Assembly (NCBI GenBank): GCA_030447275.1 | Contig: JAUJPF010000004.1 | Span: 1 to 64,000 of the forward strand | Source of the DNA: Solirubrobacteraceae bacterium | GTDB lineage: Bacteria > Actinomycetota > Thermoleophilia > Solirubrobacterales > Solirubrobacteraceae | Reading direction: 5' to 3' | Length of the DNA: 64,000 bases | Made by a program: the position numbers and the translations under genes | Part shown: positions 45,722 to 53,885 of the stretch, one piece after another | How positions within the stretch are numbered: position 1 is the stretch's first letter | Layout: each line of letters opens with the position of its first letter | The notes under the pieces: model-generated | What the model was told of the DNA's origin: nothing | Databases searched by the model: none | What the model saw: the letters and a program-made list of their open reading frames with translations, nothing else

Positions 45722-46258
45722 CTACCCCTCCGCGCCCGACAGCGCCGCCTCGAGGTCGCCGTGCCCGTTGGTGGACGCGACGTGCTCGTAGGACGGGATC
45801 TCGGTGTCCTCGGGCGCGTTGAGGCGCCGCTCGAGCTCGCCGAGGACGACGCCGAAGACCATGTGGCGCCAGGTCGCCTGGGCGATCGCGCGCGGGTTCG
45901 CGAACAGCGGCGGGAAGTCGTCGCCGGCGGGGTGGAAGCGCCCGACGAGCAGCGTGAGCGGCCACGTCGACGCGTGCTCGGCCATCGCCGCGACCGGGCC
46001 GCGAGCCCACGACGGGAGCTGGAGCCACGGGCTAGCCACCGCGTAGAGCGCGCCGAACGCGGCGCCGTTTGAGAGGTGCAGCGCGACGCCGACCGGGCGC
46101 CACGCCGGGCTGCGCGTCACGAGCTTGCCGAGCAGCTCGGTGTCGTCGTACTCGACGCCGAACACCCGCTTGTCGACAGGCTGCTGCGCCGCCCACACGC
46201 CCGCCGCGACGGCCCCCGCCAGGGCGCCTCGGACGGTCTTTGCGCGGTCGATCGCCAT
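45722..46258 (-). CDS. Predicted membrane protein of unknown function
   Basis: ATG 46258 gives 178 residues. They begin AKTVRGALAGAVAAGVWAAQ, then QPVDKRVFGVEYDDTELLGK, GVALHLSNGAAFGALYAVAS and HASTWPLTLLVGRFHPAGDD. Three or four moderately hydrophobic helices fit a small integral membrane protein related in outline to DUF6789/YagU-type proteins, though I cannot place it firmly. It is divergent from the PlsC-type gene. Confidence 0.65.
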   Translation of the reverse strand: MAIDRAKTVRGALAGAVAAGVWAAQQPVDKRVFGVEYDDTELLGKLVTRSPAWRPVGVALHLSNGAAFGALYAVASPWLQLPSWARGPVAAMAEHASTWPLTLLVGRFHPAGDDFPPLFANPRAIAQATWRHMVFGVVLGELERRLNAPEDTEIPSYEHVASTNGHGDLEAALSGAEG

Positions 46259-46307
46259 GCGTGGTGGCCCACTGTAACGGCGGACGCGCCCGCGGTGTAT
46301 CGCCACC

Positions 46308-47276
46308 GTGACCGACGCCGCCGCCCTCCACGACCGCGCCCGCACGCGAGGCCTCAACCCGGTCGTCTACTGGGTCGTCCGCGCGGTGCTCCAGCCGTTC
46401 TTCCGCGTCTACCTCCGGCTCGGTCGCCTCGGCCGCGAGCACATCCCCCGCAGCGGCCCGCTGCTGCTCGCCGCGAACCACCGCTCGTTCCTCGACCCGT
46501 TCGTCATCGCGACGATGGCGCGGCGCCCCGTCTACTACGTCGCGAAGAAGGAGCTGTTCGCCAACCGCCTCGTGGCGTGGGTCCTCAACGCGCTCGGCGC
46601 GTTCCCGGTCGACCGCGGGGCGTCGGACTCGGAGATGCTCGAGACCGCGCGCACGATCCTCGAGCGCGGCGATGCGCTCGTGATGTTCCCCGAGGGGACC
46701 CGCATCCGCCCGGGCGCGCTCGGCGCCCCGAAGCGCGGGGTCGGCCGCCTCGCGCTCGAGACCGGCGCGCCGATCGTCCCGGTCGCGGTGATGGGCACCG
46801 AGGACGTCCGCCGCGGCTGGCGCATCCGGCCGCGGAAGGTGACGGTCCGCGCCGGCCGGCCGCTGACCTACCCGCGCGTCGACCGGCCGAGCCCGAACCT
46901 CGCGCAGGCGGTGACCGACCGCATCTGGCCGTGCGTCGCGCTCCAGTGGGAGTGGCTGGGCGGCGCCGCGCCGATCCGCACCGCGGCGATCGTCGGGCAC
47001 GCCCCCGCGCTCGCGGCCGGGCTCCGAGAGGCCGGGATCGACCCGGCTGGTCGCGTCGGCGACGCCGACGTCGTCGTCTTCGCGGGGCCCGGCGGCGTGC
47101 CGCGCTTCGCCCGGCGCTCGAGGACGGTCGCGACGATCGCCAACGACGGGACCGTGTCCTCCGAGGATCGCGCGTTCGCCAAGACGCTCGAACGGGCGCT
47201 GCGAGCGGCGACCCGCCACGACGCGCAGCCGGACGCCGCCGCCGAGGCCGCCGCCGCGAGGCCCGTCGCGGCGTAG
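46308..47276 (+). CDS. 1-acylglycerol-3-phosphate acyltransferase (PlsC family) with C-terminal extension
   Basis: The acyltransferase motifs are standard. LLLAANHRSFLDPFVIATMA contains NHX4D, and GAFPVDRGASDSEMLETART, ALVMFPEGTRIRPGALGAPK and PIVPVAVMGTE follow. The last 110 residues (TAAIVGHAPALAAGLREAGI and DADVVVFAGPGGVPRFARRS) are extra. They resemble the nucleotide-binding half of a dehydrogenase-like module and are unusual for PlsC. The start is GTG 46308. It would make phosphatidic acid at the membrane. Confidence 0.88.
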   Translation: MTDAAALHDRARTRGLNPVVYWVVRAVLQPFFRVYLRLGRLGREHIPRSGPLLLAANHRSFLDPFVIATMARRPVYYVAKKELFANRLVAWVLNALGAFPVDRGASDSEMLETARTILERGDALVMFPEGTRIRPGALGAPKRGVGRLALETGAPIVPVAVMGTEDVRRGWRIRPRKVTVRAGRPLTYPRVDRPSPNLAQAVTDRIWPCVALQWEWLGGAAPIRTAAIVGHAPALAAGLREAGIDPAGRVGDADVVVFAGPGGVPRFARRSRTVATIANDGTVSSEDRAFAKTLERALRAATRHDAQPDAAAEAAAARPVAA

Positions 47277-47288
47277 GATCGCGATGGC

Positions 47289-47825
47289 GTGGCCGCCACG
47301 AGACCCAAGCACGAGCTCGACCGCGAGTTCTCCGAGCTCTACCGGGCTCACCTCCGCGACGTGTACTCCTACGCCTACTACCGCGTGGGCAACCACCACG
47401 ACGCCGAGGACCTCACCACCCAGACCTTCATCCAGGCCTACCGCCACTTCGAGCGCGCCCAGCGCGAGTCGAAGGGGCGCCCGCTGCGCCCGTGGGTCAT
47501 CCGGATCGCCCACAACCTCGCGGCCAACCACTTCCGCGACCGGTCGCGCAAGCCGCAGACCAACATCGACGACACCACCGTCCTCAGCGCGCTCCACACG
47601 ACCGAGGACCTCGTCGAGGGTCGCGACGAGCTCAAGCGTATCCTCGCCGGTGTCCAGGATCTGCCCGGGGACCGCCGCGAGGCGCTGATCATGCGCTTCG
47701 CGCTCGGCATGGACAACCGCGAGATCGCACGCGCGCTCGGCCGCTCCGACGGGGCCACCAAGGTGTTGATCCATCGGGCGATCAAGCAGCTGGAGGAGAT
47801 CGTGAACGAGGAGGCGCAGACGTGA
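47289..47825 (+). CDS. ECF-subfamily RNA polymerase sigma factor (first of two)
   Basis: Region 2 reads FSELYRAHLRDVYSYAYYRV and NHHDAEDLTTQTFIQAYRHF. Region 4 reads LPGDRREALIMRFALGMDNR and REIARALGRSDGATKVLIHR. The 178-residue length is standard for an ECF factor. TAGGAT ends nine nucleotides before GTG 47289. The stop overlaps the GTG of a small membrane protein gene (GTGA), the usual place of an anti-sigma factor. Confidence 0.88.
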   Translation: MAATRPKHELDREFSELYRAHLRDVYSYAYYRVGNHHDAEDLTTQTFIQAYRHFERAQRESKGRPLRPWVIRIAHNLAANHFRDRSRKPQTNIDDTTVLSALHTTEDLVEGRDELKRILAGVQDLPGDRREALIMRFALGMDNREIARALGRSDGATKVLIHRAIKQLEEIVNEEAQT

Positions 47826-48118
47826 CCGACGCAGCAGACTTCGAGACGCTCCTGCGCCGTGCATTGACCCCGATCGAGCCGCCGACCGACCTGGCCGAGC
47901 GGCTCGAGTCGCGCCTCGAGCGGATGACCGGCGCCGCGGTCGACGAGCTGGAGGCGTGGGAGCTCGAAGCGATCGCCGATCCGCGCAACTGGGCACGGAT
48001 GGCCTACGCGGGCGGCGTGGTCGTCGCCGGCGCCGGCGCGGCCACCGGCCTCGTCCTGTTGCGCGCGCGGCAGAAGGCCAAGCAACGGAACCCGGTGCGC
48101 CGGGCGCTCCGCCGCTGA
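47822..48118 (+). CDS. Small membrane protein coupled to ECF sigma factor (possible anti-sigma)
   Basis: The 98 residues begin FETLLRRALTPIEPPTDLAE and end with a TM helix (YAGGVVVAGAGAATGLVLLR) and a basic tail. GTG 47822 overlaps the sigma stop. It lacks the HX3CX2C zinc motif of classical anti-sigma factors, so any control over the sigma factor would use another mode. The function is inferred from position only. Confidence 0.6.
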   Translation: MTDAADFETLLRRALTPIEPPTDLAERLESRLERMTGAAVDELEAWELEAIADPRNWARMAYAGGVVVAGAGAATGLVLLRARQKAKQRNPVRRALRR

Positions 48119-48152
48119 TCCAGGCTCCCGGCGATCCCGTAGGACTTGGTGG

Positions 48153-48770
48153 ATGGCACCCTTCCGACGACCCGCCAAGACCAAGGCCCCCGGCGCCGCG
48201 CTCTCCGCGATGGCCGACGAGGACCTCATGGCGCGCATCAGCGAGGGCGACTCCGCCGCGTTCAGCGTCATCTACGACCGCCACAGCACCGCAGCGTTCT
48301 CGCTCGCCTACCGGATGGTCGGCAGGCGCGGGGCCGCCGAGGACGTCGTCCAGGAGGCGCTGCTCTCGCTCTGGCGCGCCGCCCACCGTTACGACGCGGG
48401 CCGCGGCAGCGTGCGGACGTTCATCCTCGGCATCGTCCACAACCGCGCCATCGACGGGCTGCGCCGCGCGACCGTCCACGACTCGCGTCGCGCCAGCGAC
48501 GAGGGGCTGGAGGAGCGCTTCGCGGCGCCCGACCGGACGGACGCCGAGGCCGGCCGGCGCTCGGAGGCGGGCGACGTCCGGACCGCCCTCGGCGCGCTTC
48601 CCGCCGACCAGCTCAAGGTCATCGAGCTGGCCTACTTCGGGGGCTTCACCCACACGGAGATCGCGGAGATGCTCGACACCCCGCTGGGTACCGTCAAGGG
48701 CAGGATGCGGCTGGGCCTCGAGAAGCTGCGCGGCCTGCTCGGCGAGGGCGTCGCGGAGGCGTGGTCATGA
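48153..48770 (+). CDS. ECF-subfamily sigma factor (SigK/SigL-like, second)
   Basis: Region 2 has FSVIYDRHSTAAFSLAYRMV and AAEDVVQEALLSLWRAAHRY with GSVRTFILGIVHNRAIDGLR. Region 4 has LPADQLKVIELAYFGGFTHT and EIAEMLDTPLGTVKGRMRLG. This matches the SigK-type group controlled by RskA anti-sigma factors. ATG 48153 is preceded by GGACTTGGTGG. The stop overlaps the anti-sigma ATG (ATGA). Confidence 0.92.
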   Translation: MAPFRRPAKTKAPGAALSAMADEDLMARISEGDSAAFSVIYDRHSTAAFSLAYRMVGRRGAAEDVVQEALLSLWRAAHRYDAGRGSVRTFILGIVHNRAIDGLRRATVHDSRRASDEGLEERFAAPDRTDAEAGRRSEAGDVRTALGALPADQLKVIELAYFGGFTHTEIAEMLDTPLGTVKGRMRLGLEKLRGLLGEGVAEAWS

Positions 48771-49513
48771 CGGACGCGCACTCGGCCCCCTGCGGGACCG
48801 ACGTCGCCGCGTACGCGCTCGGCGCGCTCAGCGGCGACGAGACCCGCCGCTTCGAGGTCGCCGCGTACGCGCTCGGCGCGCTCAGCGGCGACGAGACCCG
48901 CCGCTTCGAGGCCCACCTCGACACGTGCGACCTCTGCCGCACCGACCTCGCGGCGCTGCGCCCGGTCGTGGCCGCGCTGCCGTCCGCGGCCGACCAGCTC
49001 GCGCCGCCGCCGGCGCTGCGCAAGCGCGTCATGCGCGTCGTCGAGTCCGAGGCCCGTGAGCGCGAGCGCGCGTCCCGTCCGCAGCGCGAGCGCCGCCCGC
49101 TGCTCTCGTTCCGGCCGCTGCCGGCGCTGGCCGCCGCCTGCGCGCTCGTCCTCGGCGGCGTCGGCATCGGCGTCGCCGTGATCGACGGCGACGACGCGCC
49201 CCCGACGACGATCGCCGGCCAGTGCAACCGCGGCTGCGAGCGCGTCGCCATGCGCGTCGTCGACGGCCACGGGACGCTCAAGGTGCGGGGGATGGACGAG
49301 CCGCCCGAGGGCCGCGTCTACCAGGTGTGGACCCAGCGCTTCGGCCATGACCCCAAGCCCACTGACGCGCTCTTCACCGTCGACAAGTACGGCCGGGCGT
49401 CGGTCGACGTCCCCGGCGACACGCGAAGCGTCGATCAGGTGCTCGTCACCGCCGAGCCGCGCGGCGGCAGCTCGGTGCCGTCGACGGCGCCGTATCTCGA
49501 AGTCCGCTTGTAG
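48767..49513 (+). CDS. RskA-type anti-sigma factor with duplicated N-terminal segment
   Basis: The zinc-binding anti-sigma domain ends with RRFEAHLDTCDLCRTDL (HX3CX2C). An 18-residue unit, VAAYALGALSGDETRRFE, occurs twice in tandem before it, encoded by an exact 54-bp duplication. The TM helix (LAAACALVLGGVGIGVAVID) follows, and then an extracytoplasmic RskA domain with GRVYQVWTQRFGHDP and SVDVPGDTRSVDQVLVTAEP. The protein should hold the upstream sigma factor at the membrane until proteolysis. The duplication could alter the helix that contacts the sigma factor. Confidence 0.9.
   Translation: MTDAHSAPCGTDVAAYALGALSGDETRRFEVAAYALGALSGDETRRFEAHLDTCDLCRTDLAALRPVVAALPSAADQLAPPPALRKRVMRVVESEARERERASRPQRERRPLLSFRPLPALAAACALVLGGVGIGVAVIDGDDAPPTTIAGQCNRGCERVAMRVVDGHGTLKVRGMDEPPEGRVYQVWTQRFGHDPKPTDALFTVDKYGRASVDVPGDTRSVDQVLVTAEPRGGSSVPSTAPYLEVRL
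48803..48910 (+). repeat. Exact 54-bp tandem duplication
   Basis: Positions 48803-48856 and 48857-48910 are identical and in frame, each encoding 18 residues of the anti-sigma domain. The lack of any substitution means the duplication is very recent, or it is an assembly artefact. Confidence 0.95.
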
Positions 49514-49521
49514 ACCGCTGC

Positions 49522-49527
49522 TAGCTT
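49522..49527 (+). promoter_or_regulatory. -10-like TAGCTT, 7 nt before the rhomboid GTG
   Basis: TAGCTT sits in the short gap after the anti-sigma stop and ends seven nucleotides before GTG 49535. There is no Shine-Dalgarno site. Confidence 0.4.
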
Positions 49528-49534
49528 CGCCTCC

Positions 49535-50527
49535 GTGGCGACCTGCTACCGGCACCCCTCCCGCGAGACCGGCGTCTCGTGCTCGTCGTGCGGCAACCCG
49601 ATCTGCACCGACTGCATGACGCCGACCCCCGTCGGCATGCGCTGCCCGGACTGCGCGCGCCAGAAGACGAAGGTCCGCACCGCCGCGACGATGAACGCCG
49701 AGCCGCGCGTCACCTACGCGCTCATCGCCATGAACGTCGCGGCGTTCTTCGCGCAGGTGACGACCGAGGGCGGCGCGCGCGTCGAGGACGGGCGCGTCTA
49801 CATCGAGGGGCTGCTGTTCGGGCCGTGGGTCAACGACGGCGAGTGGTGGCGGCTCGTCACCAGCGGCTTCCTCCACGCCAACCCGATCCACCTCCTGCTC
49901 AACATGGTCGTGCTCTGGTTCCTCGGTCAGGCGATCGAGCCGACGTTCGGGCACGTGAAGTTCGCGGCGCTGTACGTCGCGTCGCTGCTCACCGGCTCGC
50001 TCGGCGTGATGCTGCTCGAGCCCGGGAGCGCGGCGGTCGGCGCGTCCGGTGCGGTCTATGGGCTCATGGGGGCGCTGGTGATCCTGTACCGCGACCGCGG
50101 CATCCCGATCACGCAGTCGCCGATCTTCGGGCTGCTCGTCATCAACCTGCTCTTCACGTTCTTCTATCCGAACATCTCGATCGGCGCGCATCTCGGCGGG
50201 CTGGTCGGGGGCGGGGTGGCGGCGCTGGCCATCCTCGCGGCGGATCGTCGCCGCTCGGCCGCGCTCGGGCTGGCGGCGTGCGCCGCGATCGCGGCGGTCG
50301 CGTTCGCCGGCGCGGTGATCGCGTCCGGCACGCCGGGCCTGTATCGCGCGGATCAGACGTCGACGACGAGCGCCGGGCCCGCGGGCTCGGGCACGCGGTC
50401 GGGGTGCAGCACGTGCGCCAGCGTCTCGAGCCCGTCGACCAGCCGCGGCCCGGGGCGCGAGAACGTGGCCGACGCGTCGACGGCGACGACCTGGCCGGCG
50501 CCCACGTCGCGCAGCCGGTCGGCGTAG
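49535..50527 (+). CDS. Rhomboid family intramembrane serine protease
   Basis: A zinc-ribbon-like N-terminus (CYRHPSRETGVSCSSCGNPI and CTDCMTPTPVGMRCPDCARQ) precedes six TM helices. HANPIHLLLNMVVLWFLGQA, GASGAVYGLMGALVILYRDR (catalytic Ser) and ISIGAHLGGLVGGGVAALAI (catalytic His) identify the active site. Homology ends near residue 270. The open frame then runs another 60 residues of Ser/Thr/Gly-rich sequence antisense to the BtuF-like gene. A missed stop or indel near 50345 is possible, so the C-terminus is uncertain. Confidence 0.88.
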   Translation: MATCYRHPSRETGVSCSSCGNPICTDCMTPTPVGMRCPDCARQKTKVRTAATMNAEPRVTYALIAMNVAAFFAQVTTEGGARVEDGRVYIEGLLFGPWVNDGEWWRLVTSGFLHANPIHLLLNMVVLWFLGQAIEPTFGHVKFAALYVASLLTGSLGVMLLEPGSAAVGASGAVYGLMGALVILYRDRGIPITQSPIFGLLVINLLFTFFYPNISIGAHLGGLVGGGVAALAILAADRRRSAALGLAACAAIAAVAFAGAVIASGTPGLYRADQTSTTSAGPAGSGTRSGCSTCASVSSPSTSRGPGRENVADASTATTWPAPTSRSRSA

Positions 50528-51246
50528 CGCTCGGCCTCCTCGCGCGCGCGCTCGGCGTCGTAGCCGCACGGCATCGCGACGACGATGTCGGGCGCCGCGG
50601 CCTTCACCAGCTCCCACGTCGTCTGCTCGGAGTGCTCGCCGGCGAAGCCGAGCACGTCGTCGCCGCCGGCCATCTCGACGAGCTGCGGCGTCCAGTGCCC
50701 GGCCGCGAACACCGGGTCGAACCACTCGAGCGCGGCGACGCGCGGGCGGCGCTCGACGTCCTCGAGCGCGATCCGCACGGCGTCGACGCGCCGCGACGTC
50801 CGCGCGATGAGGCCGACGGCCTCGGCCTTCGTGCCGGTCGCCTGCGCGATCGTCCGCACGTCGGCGAGCGTCTCGCCGTACGTCTTCGGGTCGAGCGCGA
50901 CGAGGTTCGGCGCGGGGTCGAGCCGCTCGGCGATCGTGCGCACGTCGTCGTAGGAGACCGCGCAGACCGGGCACAGCGACTGCGTGACGATCAGGTCGGG
51001 CTCGAGCTCGGCCAGCACCTGCTCGTCGAGCGCGTAGATCGCCTCGCCCCCCTGCGTGAACTCGCGCACCGCGGCGTCGATCTCCGCGGAGGACAGCCCC
51101 GCGGGTAGCCTGTCGCGCGTGACGTGACGGCGCTCGCGAGCCGCGGCCGGATGGTCGCACTCGTGGGTGACGCCGACGACCTGGTCGCCGAGCCCGAGCG
51201 CGAAGAGCAGCTCGGTCGCGTGCGGCACGAGGGAGACGATCCGCAT
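50353..51246 (-). CDS. Cobalamin/iron-type periplasmic-binding-fold protein (BtuF-like)
   Basis: RIVSLVPHATELLFALGLGD is the start of the class III binding protein fold. VTHECDHP, EPDLIVTQSLCPVCAVSYDD, LDPKTYGETLADVRTIAQAT and VFAAGHWTPQLVEMAGGDDV also match the BtuF/cobalamin-binding family. There is no signal peptide or lipobox at the ATG 51246 start. The protein may be cytoplasmic, as in related orphan proteins, or the true start could lie upstream. No transporter genes are adjacent. The last 175 nt overlap the rhomboid frame on the opposite strand. Confidence 0.8.
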   Translation of the reverse strand: MRIVSLVPHATELLFALGLGDQVVGVTHECDHPAAARERRHVTRDRLPAGLSSAEIDAAVREFTQGGEAIYALDEQVLAELEPDLIVTQSLCPVCAVSYDDVRTIAERLDPAPNLVALDPKTYGETLADVRTIAQATGTKAEAVGLIARTSRRVDAVRIALEDVERRPRVAALEWFDPVFAAGHWTPQLVEMAGGDDVLGFAGEHSEQTTWELVKAAAPDIVVAMPCGYDAERAREEAERYADRLRDVGAGQVVAVDASATFSRPGPRLVDGLETLAHVLHPDRVPEPAGPALVVDV

Positions 51247-51261
51247 CGTGGAGGAGAGGAT

Positions 51262-51498
51262 ATGAGCGACTGGCGCGAAGAGGGCACCGCCCTCGTGCGC
51301 GACTTCGAGTTCGGGAACTTCGCCGACGCGCTGGCGTTCGTGAACCGCGTCGCGGAGGAGGCCGAGGAGGTCAACCACCACCCCGACATCCTCATCCACG
51401 GCTGGAACCAGGTCCGGCTGACGCTGTCCACGCACTCGGAGGGACGGGTCACCGACGCCGACCACTCGCTCGCCGGGCGCATCGACGGGCTGGCCTGA
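51262..51498 (+). CDS. Pterin-4a-carbinolamine dehydratase
   Basis: The 78-residue protein reads FGNFADALAFVNRVAEEAEE, VNHHPDILIHGWNQVRLTLS, then VTDADHSLAGRIDGL. The His-His-Pro motif and the later Trp and Asp are the hallmark of PCD/DCoH. It dehydrates 4a-hydroxy-tetrahydropterin in pterin recycling. GAGGAGAGGA gives a good ribosome site before ATG 51262. It is divergent from the BtuF-like gene, with only 15 nt between starts, so the two share control sequence. Confidence 0.92.
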   Translation: MSDWREEGTALVRDFEFGNFADALAFVNRVAEEAEEVNHHPDILIHGWNQVRLTLSTHSEGRVTDADHSLAGRIDGLA

Positions 51499-51591
51499 CC
51501 CGCCGCCGCTACCCTCTGCGGCGAGCCTGTCGATGAACGACGATCTCCCTCGAAGTCGCGGCGAACACCGCCGCGGCCGCACTGACGCCGC

Positions 51592-52902
51592 TTGACCGCG
51601 TTCTTCCTGATCGCGGTCGTCGTCCTCGTGTTCGCCAACGGGTTCTTCGTGGCGGCCGAGTTCGCGCTCGTGAAGACCCGCAAGTCGGCGCTCCAGGAGC
51701 TGGCGAAGGAGGGCAAGCGCGGCGCGGCGATGGCCGTCCGCCTCACCGACGACCTCAGCCAGTACCTCTCGGCGTGCCAGCTAGGGATCACCCTCGCCTC
51801 GCTGGGCATCGGCTTCCTCGGTGAGCCCGCGATCGCCGAGCTCGTCGAGCCGCTGTTCGGCGACGTCGTCTCGCACGGCGCCGCGCTCGGGATCTCGCTG
51901 GCGCTCGCCTACGTCATCACGACGTCGCTCCACATCACCGCCGGCGAGCAGATCCCCAAGATCTACGCGATCGTCCGCCCCGAGCAGATCGCCGTCCGCG
52001 TGGCGCGCCCGCTCTTCCTCTTCGACCGCGCGATGCGCCCGTTCATCTCGCTGCTCAACGGCGTCTCGAACTGGGTGCTCCACCGGTTCTTCCGCATCGA
52101 CGCCGACACCGGGATGGACGAGGGGTCGACGCCGAAGGAGCTGCGGGCGATGATCGCCCAGGCCCGCGCCGGCGGCAGCCTCGACCCGGGCGAGGCGGGC
52201 ATGCTCTCGGGCGTCTTCCACCTGCACGAGCAGGAGGCGCGCAACGTGATGACGCCGATACCGGCGGTGGTGACCGTCGACGTCTCCGAGGACGTCGAGA
52301 CCGCGCTGCGGCGGTGCATCTCCTCCGGCCACACGCGCCTGCTCGTCACCGAGGACGACAACAAGGACCGCGTGCGCGGGATCGTCCACGCCAACACGCT
52401 CGCGCGGCTGCTCATGACCGAGGGCGGCGACGCGCCGTTCGAGAACGGCGTGCGCGACGCGCCGATCGTGCCGGAGACCAAGCCCCTCGACGACCTCCTC
52501 GCCGACCTCCAGCGCACCCGCTCGTCGATTGCGGTGGTCGTCGACGAGTACGGCCGCGTCGCAGGGATCGTCACCGTCGAGGACATCGTCGAGGAGGTCG
52601 TCGGCGAGATCGACGACGAGACCGACCCCGCCGGCGGCGAGATCCGGCGCCTGGCCAACGGCGACTGGTACGTCCGCGGGCACGTCGCCGTCACCGACCT
52701 CCAGGACCACGGGCTCACGCTGCCGGTCGACACCGACGCCTACAACTCGGTCGGCGGATTCGTGTTCGCCGAGCTGGGCCGGCTGCCCCGCCGCGGCGAC
52801 ACGGTGCAGGCCGACGGCTACTCGATCCGGGTCGAGTCGGTGCGCCAGAACCGCGTCGAGGCGGTCCGCATCCGCGACCGTCGCGCAGTCGAATCCCAAT
52901 AG
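51592..52902 (+). CDS. CNNM/CorC-HlyC-family CBS-domain membrane transporter
   Basis: The 436-residue protein begins at TTG 51592. The DUF21 membrane domain has FLIAVVVLVFANGFFVAAEF, ALVKTRKSALQELAKEGKRG, YLSACQLGITLASLGIGFLG and HITAGEQIPKIYAI. Next come two CBS domains (NVMTPIPAVVTVDVSEDVET and SSIAVVVDEYGRVAGIVTVE) and the C-terminal CorC/HlyC domain with DAYNSVGGFVFAELGRLPRR. Such proteins are linked to magnesium or cobalt homeostasis. The start lacks a visible ribosome site. Downstream lies a 203-nt gap. Confidence 0.9.
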   Translation: MTAFFLIAVVVLVFANGFFVAAEFALVKTRKSALQELAKEGKRGAAMAVRLTDDLSQYLSACQLGITLASLGIGFLGEPAIAELVEPLFGDVVSHGAALGISLALAYVITTSLHITAGEQIPKIYAIVRPEQIAVRVARPLFLFDRAMRPFISLLNGVSNWVLHRFFRIDADTGMDEGSTPKELRAMIAQARAGGSLDPGEAGMLSGVFHLHEQEARNVMTPIPAVVTVDVSEDVETALRRCISSGHTRLLVTEDDNKDRVRGIVHANTLARLLMTEGGDAPFENGVRDAPIVPETKPLDDLLADLQRTRSSIAVVVDEYGRVAGIVTVEDIVEEVVGEIDDETDPAGGEIRRLANGDWYVRGHVAVTDLQDHGLTLPVDTDAYNSVGGFVFAELGRLPRRGDTVQADGYSIRVESVRQNRVEAVRIRDRRAVESQ

Positions 52903-53105
52903 GCGCAAGTTTCGGCGTGAGCCTCCGTTCGAGCCTTTGCACCCCGCCGGTGGGACGGCGGGGCACATAGCGCCACGGCCTCGCGGCCGCCAGGCGCCAC
53001 AAAAGAGCAGGTGGACGTCTGCTTCTGTGAGGATGTGCGGTTGGGAAGGATTCTCCGGCCGCTCCGTCGATTTTGCCTGACTACCTGACCAGCGGCTAAA
53101 GAGCC
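52903..53105. other. Structured, AT-richer intergenic region
   Basis: No good ORF is seen. A perfect 8-bp hairpin CCCCGCCG/CGGCGGGG with a 6-nt loop sits at 52942-52963, and a second imperfect stem (GCGCC/GGCGC around GGCC/GGCC) at about 52970-52998. The remaining part to 53105 has a markedly lower G/C content. The first stem could end the transporter transcript. The rest might hold an untranslated RNA or promoters, but no known RNA family is recognised. Confidence 0.4.
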
Positions 53106-53864
53106 CTATGGGGAGTAGGAATAGAACCCACGGCCGCTCTTGCGACCGAGCGCGCCGCCGGCGGCCAGCTCGCGCACGCGCGCGGGGATCTCGGCGCCGA
53201 TCGTCTCGCCGATGGCGATCGAGACGTCGAGCCCCACGAGGTCGAGGAGCTCCAGCGGGCCCATCGGGTGGCCGGCGCCGAGCCTCATGCACGTGTCGAC
53301 CGCCTCGGGCTCGAGGTCCGTCTCCTCGAGCAGCCGCACGGCGCTGAAGAGGTAGGGGAACAGAAGCCGGTTGACGACGAACCCGGGAACGTCGGGCACC
53401 TCGACCGCGGTCTTGCCGAGGTGCTCGCACAGCGCGCGCGCCCGGGACCGGGTGTGCTCGGTCGCCTCGTCGGGGAACGCGAGCTCGACCAGCGCCATCC
53501 TGTGGACCGGGTTGAAGACGTGCAGCCCGACGAAGCGGTCGGCGCGCCCGCTGGCCGCGGCCAGCGCGTTGACGCTCAGCGACGAGGTGGTCGTGCACAG
53601 GATCGCGCCGTCGAGCCGCGGCAGCTGCGCGTAGAGCGTCGCCTTGGCGTCGAGGTCCTCGGCGATAGCCTCGACGACGACGTCGGAGTCGGCGAGGGCC
53701 TCCAGGTCGGTCGTGACCGTGACGTCGTCGGGCGCCTTCTCGGCGGCGCGCTCCGCCGACTCCTCCGAGCGGGCCCACATCACGACGTCGCCGTGCTCGG
53801 CGGCGACCCGGGCGATCCCGCAGGCGATCGCGCCGCCTCCCACAATGCCGAGCCGCTCCGTCAC
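53106..53864 (-). CDS. 3-hydroxyacyl-CoA dehydrogenase family protein
   Basis: The NAD-binding loop LGIVGGGAIACGIARVAAEH is followed by VVVEAIAEDLDAKATLYAQL, CTTTSSLSVNALAAASGRAD, FVGLHVFNPVHRMALVELAF and VPGFVVNRLLFPYLFSAVRL. The His of HVFN and the Asn of VVNRL are the catalytic pair. The 252-residue length fits the short PaaH/Hbd type without a hydratase domain. It is divergent from a thiolase gene, its expected partner in beta-oxidation or hydroxybutyrate metabolism. The start is GTG 53864. Confidence 0.92.
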   Translation of the reverse strand: MTERLGIVGGGAIACGIARVAAEHGDVVMWARSEESAERAAEKAPDDVTVTTDLEALADSDVVVEAIAEDLDAKATLYAQLPRLDGAILCTTTSSLSVNALAAASGRADRFVGLHVFNPVHRMALVELAFPDEATEHTRSRARALCEHLGKTAVEVPDVPGFVVNRLLFPYLFSAVRLLEETDLEPEAVDTCMRLGAGHPMGPLELLDLVGLDVSIAIGETIGAEIPARVRELAAGGALGRKSGRGFYSYSP

Positions 53865-53885
53865 GGCGGCGGAGACTACATTTCA

